From Arenicola marina (taxonomy: Eukaryota > Annelida > Polychaeta > Arenicolidae), in NCBI GenBank assembly GCA_964019135.1, contig OZ025256.1, forward strand, positions 310,001 to 374,000: a DNA stretch of 64,000 nucleotides, given 5' to 3'. The notes below the pieces were generated by a model. That model was given only the letters and a program-made list of their open reading frames with translations, did no database searches and was not told the origin of the DNA. The translations under genes were made by a program, and so were the position numbers. This document shows positions 54,181 through 64,000 of the stretch, in pieces; the stretch's first letter is position 1, and each line of letters starts with the position of its first letter.

Positions 54181-55928
54181 TACAAGGCTCCAGTCGGGCG
54201 GTGAAAGCTCTCGTTTTCAGCCTCCGATAGGTGCTTCACCACTCTCAGTGCCTGTCCCCCCAGGCTCATCCTCAGCTGTCTAGCCTTCTCATGGTTGCCC
54301 CACTGGTTTTAATCCGCAACAGCCACAACATTTCCAGGTAATCGGGCCTCTCCACTGTCTCTCCAAACAATTCCGGACGACGCGGGGCTGCCTTGGCAAG
54401 GTTAGATGTAGCAGACCGGTCATCCCAATCACGCGGAGCTGGCCTGTCATCTACCCCATTGTCTGGCCGGTATAGCGCACGGATGTCTCGGTCCGGCCTG
54501 GCAGTGTTTATTCAGCCGTGGTCTGAGTGCCCAGCCCCTTTCCGGAAGCGGATATCCGCGGGGTGGCTGACGTAACTCATGAGGTTGACGTTCTGCCTGC
54601 CTCGAGGGGTATTCGGTAAAACGCCAGAGTGGGTTATCAGGAGGCGGCTGACCGTCAGTCCAGGTGGCAGGGGGATCCGTACTCACGCCGTGGCCTGCCC
54701 GCCCAGGGTCATATGAGTCACCCTGGAAATGGTATCCACGCTCTGGATGTGGCGTCCACTCCCAATGTCCTGCCACAGGCCTGGGCCTGTACTCAGAGGC
54801 GGCCTGACCATGATAAGATGTGGTGGCAGGGTAGTCTGCTTCCACACCACGGCCTGCCCGGCCATGGTTAGGCGCCTTGCTATGGGGGTAGCTTCGCTGC
54901 GGGGGTGGCGCCGTCTGCTGTTCTACACCATATCCAACTGAAGGTCGAGTGGCATTATCAGGAACGTACGGGCCAACAGGTGTATTCGCGGAATAATCCA
55001 CATTTACATTGTGGCCAGCCCGCGCCCGATCATACCACTCGTCGCTTTGTTGTGTGAGTGGCGCCATCTGCCGTTCTTCGTGATTGTTGACGGGTCCGAG
55101 ACGATGCTCACAGCCAGACCAGCCCACAGGTGTGTTCGCGGAATAATCCGCTTTTACACTGTGGTAGTCGACGGGTCCGGGACGGTTCTCACTGGCAGAC
55201 CGGCCAAAAGGTGTGTTCGCGGAATAATCCGCTTTTACACTGTGGTAGTCGACGGGTCCGGGACGGTTCTCACTGGCAGACCGGCCAACAGGTGTGTTCG
55301 CGGAATAATCCGCTTTTACACTGTGGTAGTCGACGGGTCCGGGACGGTTCTCACTGGCAGACCGGCCAACAGGTGTGTTCGCGGAATAATCCGCTTTTAC
55401 ACTGTGGTAGTCGACGGGTCCGGGACGGTTCTCACTGGCAGACCGGCCAACAGGTGTGTTCGCGGAATAATCCGCATTTACACTGTGGTAGTCGACGGGT
55501 CCGGGACGGTTCTAACTGGCAGACCGGCCAACAGGTGTGTTCGCGGAATAATCCGCTTTTACACTGTGGCCAGTCTGCCTGGTGGGCATTGAATGACCCT
55601 ACCGGTCCTGCACTGCAGTTGCTAAGGGTTCTGCTGGTCCACCCTCAGACTCCAGGTGACATGAGACAGGGTCTCTGGGGGAAGGTGCACCACTACTCGC
55701 TGTTGCGGGTCTCCTATTGGTTTCCCCACATTCACTGTCTCCGGAGATTTCGCTCACGGTTACCAGTGACACTGGTGCTGATCCATCCTGATTGGTCTCA
55801 CTGGTAGTTGGATGTGGCTGCCAACTTCTCCAAAACAGTGAGGGGTCAAAACTGAGTCTAGACCGGAGTGACATTGCGGGGGAAAATCTCTGCAATCTAA
55901 ATCTCAATATTTCAAAATATCCTGCCAA
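54181..55928 (-). pseudogene. gag: N-terminal gag region with 27-residue repeats
   Basis: A frame starts at 55928 (MAGYFEILRFRLQRFSPAM, Ser/Pro-rich after that) and meets a stop at about 55599. Next come about six in-frame repeats of 27 residues (unit: VDYHSVKADYSANTPVGRSA then SENRPGP), one with an internal TAG. Then from 55127 to 54447 comes a Pro/Tyr/Gly-rich stretch with further relics of the same unit (NVDYSANTPVGPYV, GAGHNV-like GRAGRGVEADYPATT). The low-complexity extension precedes the capsid. Assigned to gag by position only. Confidence 0.6.
55131..55560. repeat. 81-bp tandem repeat in gag
   Basis: TGTGTTCGCGGAATAATCCG starts copies at 55131, 55212, 55293, 55374, 55455 and 55536, exactly 81 apart, nearly identical. 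81 is 27 codons, so the gag frame is kept. Confidence 0.97.
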
Positions 55929-56510
55929 TCAGCTAATAACCAAGCACCAATACAGAAGCCTCTATCCCACTATTATCCAATTTCGGAATCACAGAAGAGA
56001 CATTTCAGACCATGAAATATATAGAAATATGCATATCTACCTATTCTACATCAACCAGATCTACAGGCGAAATCACAAATAAGTCTAAGAAATCTCAAAA
56101 ATTGCAGAAATGCATTGGCTTATCTCAAAATACCAACCGAGTTCACTGGAGATATCAAAGATAGCTTCTGAGAATATCTCACAGTTCGAGCAATCATAGA
56201 CCAAAAATAAATACTACCGATGGGTCGACACCAGCGAGTGACTGATTTCAATTTCAGTTACTAAAATTGAATTTTGTGATTTTTAAAGAGAAATATCTCT
56301 CTTTTTGCAAGAGCATTCCATAGGGCGTCAAGCTTCCAGTTCATCATTCATTGTAGTTGTGACTTGTTTCTGAGAAGCTCACTTATTCCCCAAGAAAGTA
56401 CTGCTATGACGTCATCCGCGATTGCCTAAACGTTACATTTATTTTCAGGAATATATTGTTTTAGCGAGCTCTCTGTTGGACAATCGTCCTTCTGTAATGC
56501 CATGTTAAGA
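55929..56510. other. Non-coding; left copy of an inverted repeat at 56270-56390
   Basis: AT-rich, no gene. 56270-56390 (TTTTAAAGAGAAATATCTCT, GGGCGTCAAGCTTCCAGTTC, GAGAAGCTCACTTATT) is an inverted, diverged copy of 60503-60630. Confidence 0.75.
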
Positions 56511-56673
56511 TAAGATAAGACAAGATAAAGTTTTATTTAACGTCGGTATGTAAAAGTCAACAATAAACATTAGCACACGTGCTATTGACCGACAATGATA
56601 AAATGACATGAGCGGATGAGATATATATACATATGACAATGACAATATAACAACCTTTGCATCTCATAAAACC

Positions 56674-57218
56674 TTACCCATTAGCTATGTTACATAATGT
56701 GCACGAATTACAGTGACACAAGAACACATCCGAGGCTGACAGCGTTGTTTTAAATTCCTTGGCAGATTTGGCTAATTTCGTTTCCTTGTTGAGCATGTTC
56801 CATAACCTTGATACTTCAATGAATTATGGCCATAAGCTGTTGTCTTAACGCGTGGCATACATATATTTGGCCCATTTTTTAAAATGTAATTGTTTTCCTT
56901 CACGTTATACATGTCATGAGGATAACTAGGCCCAATCTTGTTGATACTCTTGTAAACTTCTAATGATATGCAGCGCAATCGTTCAACATATAGCAATGGT
57001 CTACCCGCTCTCTTCCGCAACTCTGCGTATTCTGATCTAAAGTCATTAAACACATACCTCAATGCCCGCTCCTGTATCTTTTCAATCTTACGCATATTTT
57101 TCATATCACAAAAATGCCATACAACGGGACAATAATTAAAATGTGAAAGAATAAAAGCATGAAATAACGTAAGTTTGCTATCAACATCCATTAATTTAGA
57201 AACTCTAGTTAAAAACAT
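56674..57218 (-). pseudogene. C-terminal part of LINE ORF2, two frameshifts
   Basis: The frame 57218-56772 contains LFHAFILSHFNYCPVVWHFC and KIEKIQERALRYVFND, the standard end of CR1/Jockey-type ORF2. Near 56815 the sense moves to another frame, reading RLWNMLNKETKLAK and a Cys cluster CHCNSCTLC, ending at TAA 56676-56674. The join to the main ORF2 at 57205-57218 is also out of frame. Confidence 0.85.
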
Positions 57219-59562
57219 TGAGACTTTTTCCAGCCTTCTTGCATAAACTTGATATATGGTTGCCGAAAGTTAACCTAGCGTCCAGTTGAATACCTAGTAG
57301 TGTTACTTCCTGTTGTGCTGCCAGTTCTGTTCCAGAAATCGAAAACGATCTGTGCTGACTTAATTCGTTTCTCTTTTCAAACACGATTGCCTGGTACTTA
57401 CTTGGGTTCGCTTTCATGTAATTGTCGACGAACCACGTTGTTATCTCCGATAACGCCTTCTCTAGAGTTACTTTAACCTTCTTAAACTCCTTACCTTGAG
57501 CCGCCACAGTATTATCATCAGCATAATTATACTTATCGGTTCCCCGTGCGGTGGATACAAGCAGGTCATTCGTAAATACATTATACAGATGTGGACCAAA
57601 AACAGATCCCTGTGGTGCTCCTTTCTTGAGGGTAAGCCACTCGCTCCGATTATGTCCTAGATTTACCCTCTGTTCGCGGTTCGTAAGATAGCTTGCAACT
57701 AGCGTACATGATTGTTTACTTATGCCATAAGCGTTCATCTTGGTAATCAATAATCTGTGTGGAAGACAATCGAATGCTTTTGAGAGATCCATTAGTATAG
57801 CTCCCATAACTTGGTTATTATCTAATGCATTTTTGGAGTCTTCAACTAAGCGCATCAGTAGGCTTTGACAACTGTGTCCCTTTCTAAACCCAGATAGTCT
57901 GGGTGATAACCTGGGTTCCATAAAGGACATAAGCTGGTCACACAATATTTTTTCATATATCTTGGAGATACTGGGAAGAACACTTACTGGTCTGTAGTTT
58001 TCCTTATTTAAGTTGTCCTTCTTCTTGAAAATTGGTGTGACTTCAGCGTATTTTAGTTGTTTTGGAAACGTATTACAATTAATCGTCATATTTAACACAT
58101 ACCTTAATGGCTCACACAGGATGGCAGCTCCCAGCTTGATAAGCTTCGGAGGTATCTTGTCGTAGCCACTAGCCTTCGACACGTCAATGCCTTTAAGTGC
58201 ATTGTATATTTCGTGGCTACTTACTGCCCGAAAGTTAAAAGTTTCCGTTATACCTTGGTTACCTTCCTTTATAGCCATAACGGATTTATGATCTTTGTGA
58301 TAAAGAAGGGTTTCGTCTATTGGTTGATCATCTGGTATGTCATCTAGTTGGCCTATGTCTTTGGCAACGTCTATGAAATATTGATTAAATATGTCACTTA
58401 CCTTTGATGGATCTGATATTATTTCGTCTCGCTCTTTCAGTAACACGTTTCCGCTGCTTGCGTTTTTTCTTGATATCAGTGGTTTTACAACTTTCCAGAA
58501 TTCCTTCCCGTTAGTCGTAGCTTCGCTACATTTCCCCTTTATGTACTTTTGCATGCTTACTTTCCGAAGACGTCCTATGAGATTCCTTTGCTTTCTGTAT
58601 TTTTCCCAATTCTCTTGGCTACTCAATTGCTCGTACTTCCGTCTCAGCATATTTTTTACATTTATGGCTTTGCGAAGATGGCTATTCATATAGGGCACAC
58701 AGTTATTCTTAACTACCCGTTGCTTGGTTGGTGCATGTCTATCAACGACCTCTTTGATCAATGTGCTACAAAACCAATATGAATCATCAACATCTTCAAA
58801 GACTTCACCTACATGAAAAGGTACCGATGCTAGATCGTCTTTGTATTTAATCTCATCAAAATGTTTAAAGCTTCGATAATAGACACGTTCCTGCTGCCTA
58901 ATGGGAACTTCTATTTTCGTTGCTACGCAAACCATATGGTGAAAATCGCTGAGGCCCGTATCTATACATGATACATCTCGTAAGCGCTTCGACACATTTG
59001 TAATCACAACATCAATTAAGGTCGGTATTTTACCTTTGAAACAAGTTGGTGACTTAACGATATTTTTAGTACCATAGACCTCTAATACGTCATTCAGACA
59101 ATTTTTATGGTTTAACATGTTTACATTTAAATCTCCCAACAGTACAAGGTTAACCTGTTCAGCAGCGATTGCATTCAGAAGGCTATCGATCTTTGTCACA
59201 AGTAATGCGTTTTTAACCTTCGGCTGCTTGTATACACTGAGAAAGAGCCACTTTTCAGCATTCAGCGTCACTTCTATTGCCAGGGATTCGATACGCCCCT
59301 TCTCGTCTTCATTAATTTCTATATCCTTGCGCCGCCGGTGTGGTATATCGTCTCTTACCTGCACCATTATGCCTCCAGAGCTGTCTGTATTATCATTTCG
59401 GTGGACCTTGTACCCATTTAAAGTAAATTGGCCTGCCGGAAAGCTATCGTCTAACTTAGTCTCTTGAATGAACAAGACATCTAATGCGCCTTTTCCCAGT
59501 GCTTGGCTAAGCGGTCCGAACTTATGTCGTACGCTGTTTATGTTAATGTGGGCTATCTTGAG
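57205..59562 (-). CDS. LINE ORF2: APE endonuclease and reverse transcriptase
   Basis: Open from just inside the ORF1 end (IAHININSVRHKF) to 57205. Endonuclease: DVLFIQETKLD (catalytic Glu), SSGGIMVQVRD, LVLLGDLNVNML (GDLN), and LSDFHHMV (DH motif replaced by DFHH). RT: VSKASGYDKIPPKLIK, FPKQLKYAEVTPIFKK, NYRPVSVLPSISKIYEK, MGAILMDLSKAFDCLPH, KKGAPQGSVFGPHLYNVFTN, and catalytic NYADDNTV. It nicks DNA and copies its own RNA there. The frame is lost before the C-terminal domain, so the copy is probably inactive although young-looking. Confidence 0.93.
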   Translation of the reverse strand, partial: LKIAHININSVRHKFGPLSQALGKGALDVLFIQETKLDDSFPAGQFTLNGYKVHRNDNTDSSGGIMVQVRDDIPHRRRKDIEINEDEKGRIESLAIEVTLNAEKWLFLSVYKQPKVKNALLVTKIDSLLNAIAAEQVNLVLLGDLNVNMLNHKNCLNDVLEVYGTKNIVKSPTCFKGKIPTLIDVVITNVSKRLRDVSCIDTGLSDFHHMVCVATKIEVPIRQQERVYYRSFKHFDEIKYKDDLASVPFHVGEVFEDVDDSYWFCSTLIKEVVDRHAPTKQRVVKNNCVPYMNSHLRKAINVKNMLRRKYEQLSSQENWEKYRKQRNLIGRLRKVSMQKYIKGKCSEATTNGKEFWKVVKPLISRKNASSGNVLLKERDEIISDPSKVSDIFNQYFIDVAKDIGQLDDIPDDQPIDETLLYHKDHKSVMAIKEGNQGITETFNFRAVSSHEIYNALKGIDVSKASGYDKIPPKLIKLGAAILCEPLRYVLNMTINCNTFPKQLKYAEVTPIFKKKDNLNKENYRPVSVLPSISKIYEKILCDQLMSFMEPRLSPRLSGFRKGHSCQSLLMRLVEDSKNALDNNQVMGAILMDLSKAFDCLPHRLLITKMNAYGISKQSCTLVASYLTNREQRVNLGHNRSEWLTLKKGAPQGSVFGPHLYNVFTNDLLVSTARGTDKYNYADDNTVAAQGKEFKKVKVTLEKALSEITTWFVDNYMKANPSKYQAIVFEKRNELSQHRSFSISGTELAAQQEVTLLGIQLDARLTFGNHISSLCKKAGKSLNVFN

Positions 59563-60228
59563 ATTTTTTTACATTTCTCTGATGAAATGGCGCGAGCCCA
59601 AATAACTCTTCATCTTCGTTGGCTTCGATCGCTGCCACTAAATTCTCCTGTCGTTCGCTTACCTTTTCATGATTGCGGCAGTCCTGGACAGATGTGGGGT
59701 CGTACCTTACCTCATTATTCTTGGGTGTAGCTATTATGTCGGTAGGGGCACATGTATGATCCTCATTCATCATAAAAGGCTGATCAGGCCGGTACCTTAC
59801 ACTATCTGCAGCACGGCTTAAAATATCTTTTGACTCTTTTACCTTGCATGGTATCGTTAAAACATCATGTGACATGTCATCTTCCATAAAACAAAGCTCA
59901 TCATTACAATGTGCAACATCTGTGTCGGTTAGATCGCTTAAAATATGGGCTTTACTGCCTAGTTGCCCAGTAAAATCACATTGACAGCTCCCCTCATTCA
60001 TAAAATGTAAATCAGACTTGCTACATAATATTAAATCGTCAGTGGAGCCATCACTTAACATATCGGCCCTTCCTCCATTGCCGAATACCTATTTACAAAA
60101 CTTGGCCTTGTGGCCCGAGCGACCACAAGTGTAACAAGTGTTCACACGATGCAATACGTTAAAAAGTTCATTGAAACAAATTAACGTTTCAACCAACTCA
60201 TCAATTGGAGGGCCGGTTTTCAACCCAT
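59543..60228 (-). pseudogene. LINE ORF1 with zinc knuckle and in-frame stop
   Basis: The frame from about 60228 reads IDELVETLICFNELFNVLHR, then one CCHC knuckle (CYTCGRSGHKAKFC, 60136-60095), then TAG at 60091-60089. The same frame is open again from there (first Met 60061) to 59543, Asp/Cys-rich (DGSTDDLILCSKSD, CDFTGQLG) and ending QRNVKKSQDSPH. Its last ~20 codons overlap ORF2 in another frame. The N-terminal part is missing, so the element is probably 5'-truncated. RNA binding is the expected role. Confidence 0.75.
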
Positions 60229-60461
60229 TGTAAGCTTAGCGCATGTTCTAAAGTTTCGATCAACTTCAAAATTTGGGAATTGTCAACCAATCAGCATCGA
60301 GCATTTCAGCCAATCAGCGTTGCGATGATCATGCTGACATTGTTTGCATTATGACAATGATAAAGTAAGTATGGCTTGACCGTGTGAACTGTTGACCGAC
60401 CGATATACTTCCACCATTGTTACGACTATTGAAGGAAATCGTACCGTGTAAAGCCGGCATA

Positions 60462-60852
60462 ACGAAATCGACAATCGCAGTCAATACCAATAATGACCAA
60501 TAAGTGAGCTTCTCTGAAACAGGTCACAACCACAATGGATGATAAACTAGAAGTTTGACGCCTGATAGAAAGCCACGGGCAAAAACAGATACACATTTCT
60601 CTTCAAAACAACCGTAGATCACAAAATCCATTTTTAGAATGTACATACAATGTACATCTTAAAAGAACTCGTATTCGCGCTACAGGGAACAGGTGAGGCT
60701 CACCGTACTTTAGTTCAAAGAATAACCGTGTAACAGTTTATTCTTGAAAAAATGTACTCGGCTTGCGTCTCGTACATTCTTTTTCAAGAATGTACTGTTA
60801 CATGGGCATTCTCCTCACCTGATTGGCATTGACTGCGATTGTCGATTTTGCA
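60462..60852. mobile_element. Foldback/MITE-like element with ~29-bp inverted ends
   Basis: CGAAATCGACAATCGCAGTC plus AATACCAAT (60462-60490) is mirrored by ATTGGCATTGACTGCGATTG plus TCGATTTTG (60822-60850), 26 of 29 matching by eye. Inside is a second long hairpin at 60729-60802 (TGTAACAGTTTATTCTTGAA paired with TTCAAGAATGTACTGTTACA) and the right copy of the inverted repeat (60503-60630). No coding capacity. Target duplication not identified. Confidence 0.65.
60503..60630. repeat. Right copy of the inverted repeat pair
   Basis: AATAAGTGAGCTTCTC, GTCACAACCACAATG and AGTTTGACGCC match the reverse complement of 56270-56390 with moderate divergence. The CR1/L2/Jockey-group LINE lies between the two. 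Confidence 0.75.
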
Positions 60853-61534
60853 ACATAGAAGGAAAAATTTTCAACTGGAATATAGTTTGGTCTCGTTGAG
60901 TCAATCTCAATTTATGAGCACGCTAAAACAGTACATTCCAGAAAAATAATGTAGTCTAGAAAATAGAATCACGTCATAACATCACTTTAAGAAGTTTGTA
61001 CATTATGGACCCGCATAAAGATCTCGGAAACCGCAATAAAACCAAACAAAAGTTAATACAATCACCTAGAGCCAGTTACATAGGAATAATTAAGTTTTAC
61101 GAGGCTGTAAATATTATTCCTCCCGGTATCACACATAACTGCATTATAAAATCGCCACCGTGCATGACGCTGTCTATTACCAGAACAAATCGGCCACTAG
61201 CTTATTCGGCTTTCACCTGAACGTCATAAAAATAATAATAATAATAATAATAACAAAAAATTCGTCTATATCCAGAACGACTGTTGTACTGGTGTGACGG
61301 ATCCACCAGGCGGATTGAAAGAGCCAATCTGGATGGATCAGAAAGACAACTTCTCCTTCAGGATTCATTGGATTCCCATCTCTTCGGGCTCACCCTCGAT
61401 GAGACATATCTCTACTACACGGATTGGCAGAAAAGGTAAAAGATGTAAACTAAATGTTATCAACCAATTGCTGGTTACTACATGACCATATCATATCCAC
61501 CGCACGAGACATATCAAAGCCACTTCAGTCACAA
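60853..61534. other. Non-coding; ATA microsatellite
   Basis: An (ATA)n tract lies at about 61228-61252. Short frames here show no family features. Confidence 0.6.
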
Positions 61535-64000
61535 CCACCAGGACAAGAAACACATAACAATATGATAGTTAGGGACATATCAAAGCAATCACATGTATAA
61601 CCACCAGGGACATATCAAAGCCATCAAATGTACTACCGCTAGCGACAAATCAAAGCCATCGCATGCACAACTAGTAGCGACCTATCAAAGCCATCACATG
61701 TACAACTAGTAGCGACATATCAAAGCCATCACATGTATAACTAATAGCGACATATCAGAGCCATCACGTGCATAACCACCAGGGACATATCAAAGCCATC
61801 ACATGTATAACCACCAGGGACATATCAAAGCCGTCACGTGTATAACCACCAGGGGCATATCAAAGCCCTCACATGTATAACCACCAGGGACATATCAAAG
61901 CCATCACATGTATAACCACCAGCGACATATCAACGCCATCACATGTATAACATCGCATGTACAATCACACGGGGCATATCAAAGCCATCACATGTACAAT
62001 CTCGCGGGGCATATCAAAGCCATCACATGTTCAATCTCACGGGGCATATCAAAGCCATCACATGTGCAATCTCACAGGGCATATCAAAGCCATCACATGT
62101 GCAATCTCACGGGGCATATCAAAGCCATCACATGTGCAATCTCACAGGGCATATCAAAGCCATCCCATGTGCAATCTCACGGGGCATGTCAAAGCCATCA
62201 CATGTGCAATCTCACGGGGCATATCAAAGCCATGACGTGCAATCTCACGGGGCAATATCAAAGCCATCACATGTGCAATTTCTCGGGGCATATTAAAGCT
62301 ATCACATGTGCAATCTAACGGGGCATGTCAATGCCATCACATGTGCAATCTCACGGGGCATATCAAAGCCATCACATGTGCAATCTCACAGGGCATACCA
62401 AAGCCATCACATGTGCAATCTCTCGGGGCATACTAAAGCTATTACATGTGCAATCTCTCGGGGCATACTAAAGCTATTACATGTGCAATCTCACGGGGCA
62501 TATCAAAGCCATCACATGTGCAATCTCACGGGGCATATCAAAGCCATCACATGTGCAATCTCACAGGGCATATCAAAGCCATCACATGTGCAATCTCTCG
62601 GGGCATATTTAAACTATTACATGTGCAATCTCACGGGGCATATCAAAGCCATCACATGTGCAATCCCACGGGGCATCTCAAAGCCATCACATGTGCAATC
62701 TCACGGGGCATATCAAAGCCATCACATGTGCAATCTCTCGGGGCATATTAAAGCTATCACATGTGCAATCTCACGGGGCATATCAAAGCCATCACATGTG
62801 CAATCCCACGGGGCATATCAAAGCCATCACATGTGCAATCTCACGGGGCATATCAAAGCCATCACATGTGCAATCTCACGGGGCATGTCAAAGCCATCAC
62901 ATGTGCAATCTCACGGGGCATATCAAAGCCATCACATGTGCAACCAATAGCGACCTTTTAAAACCCTCACATTTACAATCTCACAGGGCATATCAAAGCC
63001 ATCACATGTGCAATCTCACGGGGCATGTCAAAGCCATCACATGTACAATCTCACGGGGAATATCAAAGCCATCACATGTGCAATCTCTCGGGGCATATTT
63101 AAACTATTACATGTGCAATCCCACGGGGCATATCAAAGCCATCACATGTGCAATCTCACGGGGCATGTCAAAGCCATCACATGTGCAATCCCACGGGGCA
63201 TATCAAAGCCATCACATGTGCAATCCCACGGGGCATATTTAAACTATTACATGTGCAATCTCACGGGGCATATCAAAGCCATCACATGTGCAATCTCACG
63301 GGGCATGTCAAAGCCATCACATGTGCAATCTCACGGGGCATATCAAAGCCATCACATGTGCAACCAATAGCGACCTTTTAAAACCCTCACATTTACAATC
63401 TCACAGGGCATATCAAAGCCATCATATGTGCAATCTCACGGGGCGTATCAAAGCCAACACATGTACAATCTCACGGGGTGCATCAAAGCCATCACGTGTG
63501 CAATCTCACGGGGCATATCAAAGCCATCACATGTGCAATCTCTCGGGGCATGTCAAAGCCATCACATGTACAATCTCACGGGGCATGTCAAAGCCATCAC
63601 ATGTGCAATCTCACGGGGCATGTCAAAGCCATCACATGTGCAATCTCACGGGGAATGTCAAAGCCATCACATGTGCAATCTCACGGGGCATGTCAAAGCC
63701 ATCACATGTACAATCTCACGGGGAATATCAAAGCCATCACATGTGCAATCTCTCGGGGCATATTTAAACTATTACATGTGCAATCCCACGGGGCATATCA
63801 AAGCCATCACATGTGCAATCTCACGGGGCATGTCAAAGCCATCACATGTGCAATCCCACGGGGCATATCAAAGCCATCACATGTGCAATCCCACGGGGCA
63901 TATTTAAACTATTACATGTGCAATCTCACGGGGCTTGTCAAAGCCATCACATGTGCAATCTCACGGGGCATATCAAAGCCATCACATACATGTACAACCA
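61535..64000. repeat. 35-bp satellite with CACATGTG palindrome
   Basis: The monomer is GGGGCATATCAAAGCCATCA plus CATGTGCAATCTCAC (35 bp). The left edge (61535-61960) has diverged monomers ending ATAACCACCAGGGA. Higher-order copies are visible: the rare block CAACCAATAGCGACCTTTTA occurs at 62941 and 63361 (420 bp = 12 monomers), and CTCACGGGGAATATC with the following TTTAAACTATTACATG block recurs 665 bp apart (19 monomers) at about 63050 and 63715. It runs off the window end. Because 35 is not a multiple of three, three monomers give a 35-residue pseudo-repeat in all frames; this is not a gene. Confidence 0.97.

Larger units (their letters stand above)
50190..55928 (-). mobile_element. Third Ty3/gypsy element, minus strand, decayed, no LTRs seen
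   Basis: From high to low coordinates: a gag start, in-frame repeats and capsid/nucleocapsid, protease, RT, RNase H and an integrase piece that breaks off at 50190. Multiple stops and frameshifts occur. A pogo/Tigger-like DNA element (50470-51158) splits the integrase part. GC content is well above the surroundings. No pair of direct repeats was found around it. Confidence 0.88.
56511..60230 (-). mobile_element. CR1/L2/Jockey-group LINE, nearly full length, frameshifted
   Basis: On the minus strand: ORF1 with a CCHC knuckle, an overlapping ORF2 with APE endonuclease and RT, and a 3' UTR ending in a TTATC/TCTTA-type simple tail (56511-56530) rather than poly(A). The same tail and 3' UTR are found at 11045-11125. 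The upstream border is near 60230, where coding sense stops. Confidence 0.92.

Noticed and set aside
55011..55807. Plus-strand frames with VVVDGSGTVLTGRPANRCVR repeats
   Set aside because: Antisense shadow of the 81-bp gag repeat; the minus strand fits the gag continuation.
61908..63907. Overlapping open frames encoding HIKAITCAISRGISKPSHVQ-type repeats
   Set aside because: By-product of a 35-bp tandem repeat without stops; all three frames are open alternately.
61535..64000. CRISPR-like array of regular repeats
   Set aside because: There are no unique spacers; the entire unit repeats. The context is animal DNA with retroelements and no cas genes.

Overview
The window is animal nuclear DNA, most likely from a marine invertebrate; a mollusc is my guess, but nothing here proves it. 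It is AT-rich outside repeats and has canonical GT-AG exon signals. It is dominated by satellites and by nested retroelements of metazoan type: Ty3/gypsy, a Tx1/L1-like LINE, a CR1/L2/Jockey-group LINE, and an env-bearing gypsy provirus. No bacterial gene organisation, rRNA or convincing tRNA was seen.

Layout. 1-9779 is a G-rich satellite built on a CCTAGG-containing ~30 bp monomer with higher-order repeats. 9712-15000 holds a spliced minus-strand gene of unrecognised family. Its predicted promoter lies near 14.9 kb, it carries a 27-nt microexon present four times inside a 294-bp tandem repeat, and its last exon reads into the satellite, which supplies the stop codon. 15-26 kb is mostly non-coding. 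It contains a broken PC4-like reading frame (16.1-16.7 kb), diverged duplications, and a minisatellite family (GAATGATATATCGTTC-like) at three places, one of them split by a 2.5 kb insertion.

26067-34560 is a Ty3/gypsy-type LTR element (gag, protease, part of RT and RNase H, no integrase). A 5'-truncated Tx1/L1-like LINE with a very long open frame (28741-32281) sits inside its protease, with a 14-bp target duplication. 35.3-45.5 kb is a second gypsy element on the minus strand, broken by frameshifts. A 6.24 kb provirus (36608-42850) is inserted in it. The provirus has two 957-bp LTRs that differ at one position found by eye, a tRNA-His-like primer site, deleted gag and pol, and an uninterrupted 640-codon envelope gene. 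45.5-49.2 kb is bounded by inverted CCCAGCGGGCACAC ends rich in GACGTC and contains a 99-bp Mutator-like MITE. 50.2-55.9 kb is a third, decayed minus-strand gypsy element carrying a pogo/Tigger-like insertion. 56.5-60.2 kb is the CR1/L2/Jockey-group LINE, lying between inverted repeat copies. A foldback element and a second satellite (35-bp monomer with the palindrome CACATGTG) fill the end of the window.

The genes do not form one pathway. The window is a layered insertion site: old gypsy bodies were hit by younger elements, next to one small host gene. The most notable loci are the env-intact, gag/pol-defective young provirus and the host gene with the amplified microexon.
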